A stretch of DNA of 64,000 nucleotides, taken from the NCBI GenBank assembly GCA_963691705.1, contig OY829539.1, positions 63,276,327 to 63,340,326 on the forward strand. The letters run 5' to 3'. The number at the start of each line of letters is the position of its first letter. The first letter of the stretch is position 1. This document shows, piece by piece, positions 21,836 through 30,714 of the stretch. This stretch comes from Viola odorata (taxonomy: Eukaryota; Streptophyta; Magnoliopsida; Malpighiales; Violaceae). Below the pieces are notes generated by a model. It had not been told where the DNA came from. It made no database searches and was given only the letters and a program-made list of their open reading frames with translations. A program made the translations under genes and the position numbers.

Positions 21836-23081
21836 GGTAAGGGCGATATGAGAGCTTCTGTTCTTATGCTTCGATCATTGACTCAAGGATGTTCATCTCT
21901 TCGTTCATAGTACTGCTATAGAGTGGAGGAACTCCTTTTCACTCTTGTCTTCCCTCCTCTTCAAATTACCTGGCGGGTACTCCCTCTCCTGATAATCCTA
22001 GCCAAGGGACACCTTGCTGGTTAAAGGGTTTATCCGTTTGACTGCTGTCTTGAATGGTTGGTCACCTCTTCAATGGCACAGGGAAAAACAGTACCTAGGT
22101 CAAGGTGTTTCCTTACGGAAACCCTAGGTTGTCAATCTGGTCTCGACCTATTTCACCTATTCTTCTAGTCTGGCGTGAGATTAGTCACCTACTTCGTCTA
22201 ACTGGCGGGTACTCCCTCTCCTTCTAGGCTGGTTACAACTCTTCTCTCCTAGAGTACAAGGATGATCAAACCTTGTCTCTAGTGAGTAAGCGATAGATTA
22301 AGTTCAAGAATGAATAAATACAAAGGAAGAGATTATGAAGCACGAATGGCGTCTCACGAATGCATTAAGAACTTCAGCTCATCAACCCTTACCTAGAATG
22401 GGTTTTTAGCTACTCATACTCATGGATAAAAGATAAAGAATTTAACTTGCATAAATAAAATAAATCCGGAAATCAATCCGGAGCAAAGTTTTAACAATGT
22501 CGAACTAAGAAGGGAGAAGAAGGATTGCGTGCTAACTGACGATAATTAATTACGGACAGAGGTGAATAATGTTCAGCTAAAAATAGCCCTAAGAACCTCT
22601 GTCCCAATCTAACTCTAACTCCTAGAAAATCTCCTAAAAGATTATTACAATTAATTGTTCTAAAAATGGAAACTAAATTGCAATTAAAATAAAGAGGGAG
22701 ATCCCTTGCGGGATTCTACATAAGATTGTCTTCAGATCCCTCTAAAATTGCGAGACAGTTGCTACTTGCCAGCTGTGAGAGTCCAACTCTGAAAGTGGTC
22801 CAAACGCTGCAAACTACTGTCTGATCGCGAAGGAGTCTTGGCCGAAGTCTAGGCCAAGACGATTCTGGTAAGCGCACTGCGTCAGATACGAACATGTCTA
22901 GGCCAAGACCCAGGCCTAGACTCGAGTAGTCAGCTCCAACTCTCTTCTGCTCAGATTCCTCAAGTACTGCCTCCAAACCAGACCTGATAAGATATGGGAA
23001 TTTAAGGGAAACATCAGTAGATTTACTGTCCAAAATAACTAGTAAAGGGACAACAAAACATGATGAAATGCAATGCAATCA
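21836..23081 (-). repeat. 5' LTR of the Athila element, truncated at its 3' end (1,246 bp)
   Basis: Matches positions 13312-14557 of the other LTR base for base in length. The last 298 bp (the part equivalent to 13014-13311) are missing, joined directly to protease sequence. The promoter part may survive, but the primer-binding site is gone. Confidence 0.85.
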
Positions 23082-23509
23082 CGGATACAAATACTTTTAA
23101 GCATTTTTCTAATTTTTTGTTCAGTTCGCTTGCTTTTCCTTTAAAAAACTCCAAAAAAAATATTCGGCTGGAAATAATTCCTAGATCTGTCCCTGGGTCC
23201 ATATACGATGGTTTTCTCGATGCTAATAATAATAACAAGTCATCTTGTTCCTTCAGAAGGAGGGCATATGAGCATCAAGAACGTTTTAGGGGCTGGGAGA
23301 TCCGTAAACATCCATTGCCGCTCTAAAGACGACGATCTTGGGCCCCACACAATACCTGATGGGGGTCAATATGGTTGGGATTTTACACCCGATGTTATCC
23401 TTAGCACACTTTATTACTGCGACGTATCAGGCTACGATATTCCGAATTACCATTTTGACGCATATGATGAGCGCGATACAAAATTTGCTAACTGTCTAGA
23501 ACAATGCTT

Positions 23510-24050
23510 AGAGATGTCAATACGGGTCCGCGGGTCCGGACCCGACCCGGACCCGGACGGACCCGAAATTTCCGGGTCTGGACCCGACCGGTCCCGTGAA
23601 AAAACGGGACCAATTTTCGGTCCCGGTCCCGGCCCGGCTAAATCGTCCGGGTCCGGGACCAGACCCGGACCCGAAATTTGTTTTTTTTTTTTAAAAAAAA
23701 AATTAAAATGTATTTATTTTTCTGTGTTCTTTTCTTTTTTTGCTTTTTTCTTTGCAAATTAATTAATAGTACAGTACTGATTCTGTGTGGGTGTGGCTGC
23801 TGCGCAGTGAAGAAAGAAGAGAAGAAAACGATGTGGAAAAAAATTTAGGTTAGAATCAATTAGATTGCCAATTCACGGGTCTCGGGACAGACCCGAGACC
23901 CGCCGGGTCTGGCCCGGATGGACCCGAAAAATTTCGGGTCGGGACCAGACCCGACCCGACTAAATATGGGACTGAAAATTGGACCCGGCCCCGGCCCGAA
24001 TTGCCGGGACCGGGCCGGGTCTACGGGTCCGGACCCGTATTGACATCTCT
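23510..24050. mobile_element. hAT-type MITE, 541 bp, with GGGTCC/GGACCC arrays
   Basis: Terminal inverted repeats AGAGATGTCAATACGGGTC and its complement are perfect over 19 bp. The target duplication AATGCTT occurs at 23503-23509 and 24051-24057. Both subterminal regions are packed with GGGTC/GACCC words that form nested palindromes; such arrays are typical hAT transposase-binding zones. The centre is AT-rich. It interrupts the last exon part of SPH copy C at the codon after the conserved Cys. Confidence 0.85.
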
Positions 24051-24106
24051 AATGCTTTTGGACTGTAGCCAATGACGGTGTTCTCTTTAATGAAGGTGAA
24101 AATTAA

Positions 24107-24996
24107 GAATATCTCTTCTTTGTCATCTCATTACAATTTTTACCTTTCATAAAATAATTTGTACTTAATTAGGGTTGGAAATAAACTGTTCAATTGTTTA
24201 TGAATTGTTTTGTTTGAAAAAACTAGCTCATTGAATAAATGTATATGTAATGATTTTTATTAAATAAAAATTATTATATCTCATTTACTGAATTACATGT
24301 ACAGATAATGCATATATAGATCATTTTTTAACCAATTCAAAAAAAAAATAGTTAATTTTAGCATAAATTAGCAAGAGGATATTCTCAAAAAAAATGTAAT
24401 ATATGCATTTCTTTGACCTGAGATTGTCTTAATTAATATATTATTTATCATATGAACACTTAATATCTTCAAATGTTGAAAGGATATATGGTATGATTAA
24501 ATACTCATAAAATTAATGATTTGGTCAAGAAGAAATCGGTCAGTGTAAAAAGTTTCAACTTTATATTGTCATTAATTATAGATGAACTCTATGTTTGCGT
24601 TTTAAAAAAAGATTAATAAACTTCAATTTGTTTAGAATATATCTTCACACATAATAGTAATAAATTGATGTATATACTATTATTATTTGAGTAGAAATAA
24701 CTCCTAATAAATAACGCATTCTAGTGTCAATATAATATATGCTATTTTAATAATTTTACGTAAATTTCTATGGATATTATCACATAAATTTGACCTATTT
24801 TATTGGGATTTATGATCTTATGGTTAATTTTTATTTTCTTACCTTGATTATCTTAATTATAGGAACTAACCACATGATAATTAACTCTCAATTATGGTTA
24901 GTTTATGTATGGGTATTTAATTATAAATGGTAAAATTAATTAAATAAAATAGGAGTTTTTTGTCAATAATTAAAAATATAATCGAAATTAACCACT
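24107..24996. other. 3' flank of SPH copy C
   Basis: AT-rich and gene-free. Aligns with the 3' flanks of copies A and B (for example GATATATGGTATGATTAAATACTC). Ends at the MITE. Confidence 0.65.
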
Positions 24997-25392
24997 TAGT
25001 TTTAAAAATCGAACCGGACCGGTCGGTCCGGTCGTTTCAACCGTAAAATTTCAAGTTTTCAGTTCGATTCAGCTATCTGATCGGATTTGCACACAAACCG
25101 TAAAAAACTAGTCAACCCGCTATTGACCCGGCTTGGTCAATGTCACCCAACCAAAACGACATCGTTTTGCATTTTTAATTTTTTTAATTTTATTATTATA
25201 ATTTTTTTTTAAATATGAAAAATTTGATGGGCGGCCCATTATAGACATTGAACCAGCCGGTTCAATTATTTAAGATTGAATGGTTCGATGTGTGAATGGT
25301 TCAAAATGGTCTAATGGGTCAATCCAGTCGAACCTGATTGAACCATGAAATTTTCGATTCCGATTCGCTGTCCGGTTCAGTTTTTAAAACTA
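24997..25392. mobile_element. MITE with TAGTTTTAAAAA...TTTTTAAAACTA ends, about 396 bp
   Basis: The ends TAGTTTTAAAAATCGAACCGG and the inverted TCCGGTTCAGTTTTTAAAACTA match closely. The interior is rich in GGTTCGA/TCGAACC words. The homologous flank of SPH copy B (around 8600) lacks it, which supports an insertion after duplication. hAT-like by its termini; the exact target duplication is eroded. Confidence 0.7.
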
Positions 25393-25959
25393 TGTGCGTA
25401 ACTACTGTTAAAAAGACTACTAAAATAGAATGGTGGAAGTTAGTAGGAATTTCTGCTTATTAATTGTTATTGCAGGAATTAAAATAAAAAGTACTAAATA
25501 ATAAATCAAGGAAAAAGATTAGGAAATGGATTTGTGTGTTTTGAACTTGAGCCATATCTAAGATTAGGGCCCATAACTAAGATGAGGGCCCATATAGAAG
25601 AATATAGAATTCTTTCAATTATTACTTTAAGGTTCTAGAATATATTTTAATATTTTAACTATTTATTTATTTTTGTTAAATTTTATTTTTCATATTTTTA
25701 AATGAAGGTCGAGCAAAATGAGCTACATTGAGACAATTTGATGAGTAGAGGATTGTGAATGAGGTAAAAGTGGGTATGGTGAGAAAAAAATGCAATAGAT
25801 ATCTACACCTTATCATGCATAACAAGAGTGTTAACTATGATGGTGCTATTCTTCGGTAGCGTTTGTGGATGTTTTTGCCATCCCAATGCCAATTCATGTT
25901 TGAAACTACATGTATAGTGTAGAAATGCAAAATCTTTTTGCTTGCAAATGAAGTTCATA
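25393..25959. other. Intergenic, end of the SPH copy C unit
   Basis: No gene. 25540-25690 is closely repeated at 29125-29270 (GGGCCCATAT.GAAGAATATAGAATTC followed by TTTCAATTATTACTTTAAGG). Confidence 0.5.
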
Positions 25960-26213
25960 CTCCCTCCGTCTCACAAAAGATGACGTTTTAGCTTTTGCTT
26001 TTACTGTTTCGGCACGTATCTTAAAACGGCCGGCAGACTCACTATTTGAGACAATTTTGCCCCTAATTTTTTCTGGGAAGTACGGATTAACGTACGTTAA
26101 AAAAAAAATCAGATTTTTTTGGGGTCAAATAGTGCCTCATCCGGCCTCCTCGATATGCGTTCCCTACTGAATATTGGGATGCGAAGAAGTCATCCTTTGT
26201 GGGACGGAGGGAG
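25960..26213. mobile_element. Stowaway-type MITE, 254 bp
   Basis: Terminal inverted repeats CTCCCTCCGTCTCACAAA and TTTGTGGGACGGAGGGAG are flanked by TA on both sides (25958-25959 and 26214-26215). The CTCCCTCCGT terminus and TA target are diagnostic of Tc1/mariner-related Stowaway MITEs of plants. Confidence 0.92.
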
Positions 26214-26458
26214 TATAAAAGAACAGAAACACGAATCAACATTTACTTACTGCCACAAAATAAGCTGATATTCACATCCAAGTATATAATCACAGATTCT
26301 GAACTAGAGAGCGACATCATCTGTCAATAAAATCTATGCCTGGATTAGATACCCCAGGAATGATTAACAACATCTAGGCCTTAGTAAATGAAATGTTTTA
26401 CCATGCTATATTCGGTAATATTCTACTTGAAGAAACTATCTCCCTTAAACTACGATCC

Positions 26459-27756
26459 CTAAGCAAGCTTCATTTCCAGCACCAGCACAAAAGAGTCATC
26501 ATCAAAGCAAGTCATACTGCCAGTACGGATTAAAACTAGAACATGCCCGGTGTTCCAGCTCCATACCTGCACACCCAAAACAACACCAGATGCACTAAGA
26601 CCGACAGACCACAATTCATTTAAGTCTCGAAGAAAGATAACCAGCAAAGAAAAATCATGTTCGATACCTATCCCAGGACTCCTGCAGAACATTTGGTCGG
26701 CAGCAATGAATGCTAAACTTTCATCAGCTTGGATGTCATCTGGTTTACTCATCTTATCTTTACCAGGCTCAGGTTCTGTCTCCACTTCGGAATCTCCATT
26801 GTTCGGTGTTAGAGCAGGCTGCTTTCGTTTCGAACGGGCTCTCCTGTTTTGGAACCAGTTATAGACATTGGATTCAGTAATTTGGCCATGTTGGGCAAGG
26901 TCGTCGGTAATCTCTTTGATCCTCTGCCTGCTAGGAGTGGCATTGCATTGTTCGAAATATGCTCCAGGATTTGAAGCTGTTCGGGTTTCGGAGTCCACCG
27001 CTGCCTTGCTGGGATTTTGTGAACATACGACAATAATGGATCACAGTATGGATTCCCCAGCCTGAACCCTACCATCAGAAACCAAAAGGAATAGAAGAAG
27101 AAGAAGCAATTAAGTAAAGACAGAAACTTTTCTCTACATGGATCAAGTTTTACAACCTACATCAAACTTCATCAGCAAAAAGTTCAAACTATCTATCTGT
27201 ATACATTTTCCCCCGTTATATGGTACTTTTAAGATCAAATCATTGAGAGTTCGAATCCTAATCGTGGCACCCCAAAATGAATTCAGCACCAGGTATGATG
27301 AACTTGAGCCAAGTCTGGACTTAATTCAACATTACACAATCAGTGTGGCTATATTGCATCCACTTAACGGAGAATTCAATTCCCCATTTAGATTAAGATA
27401 CGATAAAATATTCAGCAAACCCCTAACGTTATTAGTAGAAGATAGAACACTTAGCCAAGGGTTTTAGTACAGCAAAATGAACAATTACTAACACTTTTAG
27501 ACTGCAAAAACCAAACCTTTTCAACTAATAATAAAGACGAAAAAACCCAAAATCACGAAACATAATAGAGAACAAAGCCAACCAAATTGAGAGAAGAGAG
27601 AATAGAGTAAGAAAGACCAGGAAAAAGATCTTGTTGGGCAGAGAGGGATTTGTGCATCTGAACAAGGCGGTCACAGATTGTGGCATAAACGGAGATCTGT
27701 TTCCTTAACATCTCCATTTGCTCATCAGTCATCACTTTCACTGCTCCCAATCTCAT
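26459..27756 (-). pseudogene. WOX13: WOX13-clade WUSCHEL-related homeobox gene with a 1-base frameshift in the homeodomain
   Basis: Exon 1 is 27756-27618 ([39 protein letters not shown]), the N-terminal signature of the ancient WOX13 clade. After an intron, exon 2 starts at 27068 and runs to about 26668 with [10 protein letters not shown] and then the homeodomain: [15 protein letters not shown], then in a shifted frame [14 protein letters not shown] and the recognition helix [17 protein letters not shown], followed by an acidic SEVETEPEP tail. The shift falls at 26955-26960, where one T seems to be missing between the ILEHI and FEQ codons. In the same place the clade's conserved Gly (QGN) is Cys. 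WOX13 proteins are nuclear transcription factors in root, fruit and cell-reconnection programmes. A 3' exon near 26570-26480 is possible. The gene is a recent pseudogene unless the missing base is a sequencing error. Confidence 0.75.
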
Positions 27757-28329
27757 TCTCTCATTCTCTCATTATCTCTTCTTCTTCTCCTCCTTCTCCA
27801 TTCTTCATCTTCTTCTTTCACCTAATAATTTTGATGACCTAATTGGGTTTTTTTCTCAATGAACAAAGTGCAAGGAAATCAAAAGAAAAACAAGTGAATA
27901 CAGAGAAAATAAATTGTAAAAATTTTCTTCCGAGCTCATAAAATATTTCCTCTCACAAGTGGGAGGAAAAAGAAAGGAATTGAAGGGGAAAAAATTTATT
28001 CTATTATTACCCTACCTAATTGTCTTCTTCTTCGTTATTCATCAGATTGGAAGAACAAATGCAATTGAATATGCATCTAATATCGAAAAAAATGGTTTTC
28101 TTATCTATAAAATGTGTATTGGAGCCAACAACCCTAATTATTATAGTGTTCGTTTTTATGTAGCATTCAAACCAATAAACCTTCTCAGATTGGTATCTGC
28201 TACCAAAATGGATTATGACAATCTTTCAGAGAAGTATAAGATATCAAAATTTAGCAGATTAAAGTTTTGCTTGCATCTGAATCCATATGTTTAACGCCAA
28301 TAATGAGATAGCTTTTTTCAAAAAACATC
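27757..28329. other. Upstream region of the WOX13-like gene
   Basis: A CT-rich leader (27757-27830) fits a 5' UTR on the minus strand. A 111-codon plus-strand frame at 27959-28294 starts with a hydrophobic, signal-like segment but matches no family known to me. I do not call it a gene. Confidence 0.4.
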
Positions 28330-28562
28330 AAAAGTAAATGAAGGAAATCCAGAGTTCTTAGGACCAAGTCCTGGTGCAGTAGCAGCTCCGGTCCTGTCAA
28401 CTGCTGGAGAATCTGCAGCTGGGCTGGCGATGGAGCTGGTGTTGGAGGTATATTAGTACCGAAGATTGCCTCCGGGAGAAGGACCTTATCAACTTGATAA
28501 ACCGCGACAGGATCAGTTGAATGCACACTGCTGCTAACTTTAGTTCTTACGGCCCCCACCAA
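28330..28562 (-). pseudogene. C-terminal fragment of a fasciclin-like arabinogalactan protein (FLA)
   Basis: Minus strand from 28562: VSSSVHSTDPVAVYQVDKVLLP, the end of a fasciclin domain, then IFGTNIPPTPAPSPA, the Pro/Ala/Ser linker bearing arabinogalactan chains. A frameshift near 28440 follows, after which the other frame gives the usual Ala/Pro/Asp-rich tail. The rest of the gene is absent. Intact FLAs are GPI-anchored cell-wall proteins. This is a frameshifted fragment. Confidence 0.75.
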
Positions 28563-29120
28563 GGGAGGTAATTAGCCATCTCAAGAAATGCTATCGCTTC
28601 AACATTTCAGTTTGTTAACATTCTCTTCAATTCATTATTTAACGAGGGTGGTTTATGTAAGTGAGGTGTTTGATGAAAAGTGTAAGAGAAAATAGAGAGA
28701 GTAAAATGAGTTATAAAGATAAAGTGGTAAAATAATTAAAAATATATTATTTTTTATTTATATTGTCATACACAAATTTTTTAATTTTTTTAATTTTTTT
28801 TCTATTTAAAAAATACAGTCACACAAAGGAATTTATTTAGAAATTCCTTTTTTTTTCTTTTTTTTCCTTTCTCTTGTTAAATTTCCCTTCTTTTTTCTTC
28901 TGTATTTTATTTCTCGTGAAAAATAAATGACAATGACTCTGCTGCTACGCATTTTAGCGTGATTGCGCGGATTTCCCGCGGTCTTTCCCTTGTTTACCGG
29001 AAGAGAAGATTTCCTTGTATCATTGTCCTTCATTATTATTATTTTTCCCCTCTCTTGTTCAAAAATAAAATAAAATTGCCATACATATACATACATACAA
29101 GCATGACTGTTAAACTTGGG
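28563..29120. other. Intergenic AT-rich DNA
   Basis: Contains T-rich tracts and no supported gene on either strand. Confidence 0.4.
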
Positions 29121-29121
29121 C

Positions 29122-29272
29122 CATAAATAAAGGTAAAAAAAAAAAAATGAAATGGATTTATGTGTTTTGAACTTGGGCCCATATCGAAGAATATAGAATT
29201 CTTTCAATTATTACTTTAAGGTTCTAGAATATATTTTAATATTTTAATTAGTTATTTGTTTTTTTAATTTTA
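29122..29272. repeat. Second copy of the 25.54-25.69 kb block
   Basis: About 150 bp nearly identical to the end of the SPH copy C unit, also similar to the SPH copy B upstream region near 3740-3800. No SPH coding sequence follows, so it is a detached piece of the duplicated unit. Confidence 0.65.
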
Positions 29273-29759
29273 TTTTTCATATTTATATATTATCAGTCAA
29301 TGCTAAAAAGCTAATTGTTGAGATGCATCAGCTATGCGCTAAATTTATTTATTGCACAAGACGCCGATTAAAGTCAACATTTTATGTTATATTGAATGCA
29401 ATAGATAACTGCAATGTTGCGAATAAATAAAAGACAATTAATTTAGTGATAATAATATATCTATTAAATATGAAAGGTATATTAAATAAAAACATGCCAT
29501 TGTTTTTGGCGCTATCACTACCTAGTCTATTTTTTTTTTTAATTAATTTTAAAACACCGATATCTACCATTTATAATATGTCACATTTCATGGTAATCTA
29601 TTGTAGTAGTAAGTTACTAGATTAAAAAAATTAAATATGGAAGTTAGAGATGTTTTTCTTCCATTTTTTCAATCAGTTGACTAAATAAATTTATTCTTAC
29701 CAAATAAAATTATATTTATGGTACAATTCTAAGTGAATTAATTATGATTATAGTATTTG

Positions 29760-30390
29760 TATTTAAGCTAATAAACTGAATGATGAAGTTATGCTGATCA
29801 TAAAAATTATAGTTATGGTAATAAACTAAGTGATGAAATTATGATGAGAAAATATTTATAAATTAACAAAGTGATGAAGTTATAGTAAAGAAAATTATAA
29901 TTAAGCTAATACACTAACTGCTGCAACTATGTAATTTTTTCTATATTTAAGCTAATAAATTAATTGACCAAATTCTCGTAATCAAATATATACTTAAGAA
30001 GCTAATAAAGCAACTGACGAAATAATGGTAAGAAAAACAACTCTCTCTGTCCTTTAATAACTAACTTTTTGAAATAGTAGTAAAATTGAAAATATGATTT
30101 TTGATCTTATTTTATTCTACATTGTTTTATTTTTTTTTCTATTTTTCACTCAAATTACTACATCATCATCAAATTGGGTTGATGCATAAGGGCTAATTTA
30201 TCATTTGCACAAAATATATGTTTCGAAAAAGATAAAAAAAGGAAAACGTCAGTTATTAAAGGACGGAGGAGTATAATTTAAGGTAATAAGCTAAGTGAGA
30301 ATGTTATGAAAAAAAATATATTTAAGATAATAAGCTAAGTGATGAAATTATGGTAATAAAACTCATATTTTATCTAATAAATTAAGTGTG
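29760..30390. repeat. Degenerate minisatellite of about 55-65-bp units, split by a MITE
   Basis: Repeated wording GCTAATAAACTAAGTGATGAA followed by ATTATGGTAA recurs about eight to ten times with changes. The array stops at about 30040 and resumes at about 30275 after the MITE. No coding sense. Confidence 0.6.
30040..30272. mobile_element. Short MITE, Stowaway-like ends (about 233 bp)
   Basis: The left end CTCTCTCTGTCCTTTAATAACTAAC pairs with the inverted right end ACTCCTCCGTCCTTTAATAACTGAC. Ends are eroded and the TA flank is clear only on the right. It lies within the minisatellite. Confidence 0.6.
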
Positions 30391-30714
30391 ATAAACTTTT
30401 TCTGCGCACAAACTTTACCATTTTTATAATAAAACCACAACATGTCAACGTTACTCATGAACTCTTAGTTTTTCATAAATAATGCAATTTTGAGTTTTCT
30501 GACGATTTCCTATCTTGAAAAATAAAACCATGTGGTCACCAATGAACGTTTCGTTATTAATAAATAATGCATTTTTTTAGTGTTATGGACATTTTCAATG
30601 TCTTAAAAAATAAAACCATGTAGTCACTCATGAAATCTAAAAATAAAAGTAAATGAAAAAAATAATGCTCCTAAATTTTTTTCTTTCTTGTCCCGTTTGT
30701 TTGTAATATTAAAA
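30391..30714. other. Intergenic DNA between minisatellite and palindrome
   Basis: A 50-60-bp unit around AAAATAAAACCATGT.GTCA occurs twice (near 30515 and 30605). Nothing else is recognised. Confidence 0.4.

Larger units (their letters stand above)
13014..23081 (-). mobile_element. Athila-lineage Ty3/gypsy retrotransposon, 10.07 kb, internally deleted
   Basis: Bounded by LTR ends and a perfect 5-bp duplication CGGAT (13009-13013 and 23082-23086). Sense is the minus strand, so the right LTR is the 5' one. Order in sense direction: truncated 5' LTR, end of protease, reverse transcriptase, RNase H, integrase, env-like ORF, polypurine tract, 3' LTR. One deletion removed the last about 300 bp of the 5' LTR, the primer-binding site, gag and most of protease (junction near 21835). 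Pol carries three in-frame stops. It is a dead copy nested in a hAT element that sits in SPH copy C. Confidence 0.92.
11902..23195. mobile_element. Non-autonomous hAT element (about 1.2 kb of its own) split by Athila
   Basis: The left end CATGGACGGATCCAGC and the inverted right end CAGGGACAGATCTAGG form imperfect terminal inverted repeats of the CAGGGGCGGATCCAGG type seen in plant hAT elements, with the 8-bp duplication GGTCCATA outside. Excluding Athila and one CGGAT, it comprises 11902-13013 and 23087-23195. No transposase is encoded, so it would move only with a helper enzyme. It lies five codons into SPH copy C. Confidence 0.8.
11888..24106 (+). pseudogene. SPH (self-incompatibility S1 family) copy C, split by two hAT insertions
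   Basis: The coding pieces are 11888-11901, 23204-23509 and 24058-24106. Between them lie a hAT element of over 11 kb (with Athila nested inside) and a 541-bp hAT MITE. Leaving out each insert plus one copy of its target duplication gives one frame of 122 codons from the ATG at 11888 to a TAA at 24104-24106, with no stop inside. The pieces keep the signal-peptide region, the CRSKDDDLG motif, YGWDF, FDAYDE and the terminal Cys/Trp segment. The gene cannot be expressed as it stands, but it carries no other lesion, so it was intact when hit. Confidence 0.88.

Noticed and set aside
27959..28294. 111-codon plus-strand frame with signal-like N-terminus
   Set aside because: No recognisable family, no duplicate, AT-rich context; could be chance. 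Kept only as a note in the region entry.
29122..29272. Fourth SPH gene
   Set aside because: Only the upstream-unit sequence is present; no S1 coding motif follows in any frame.
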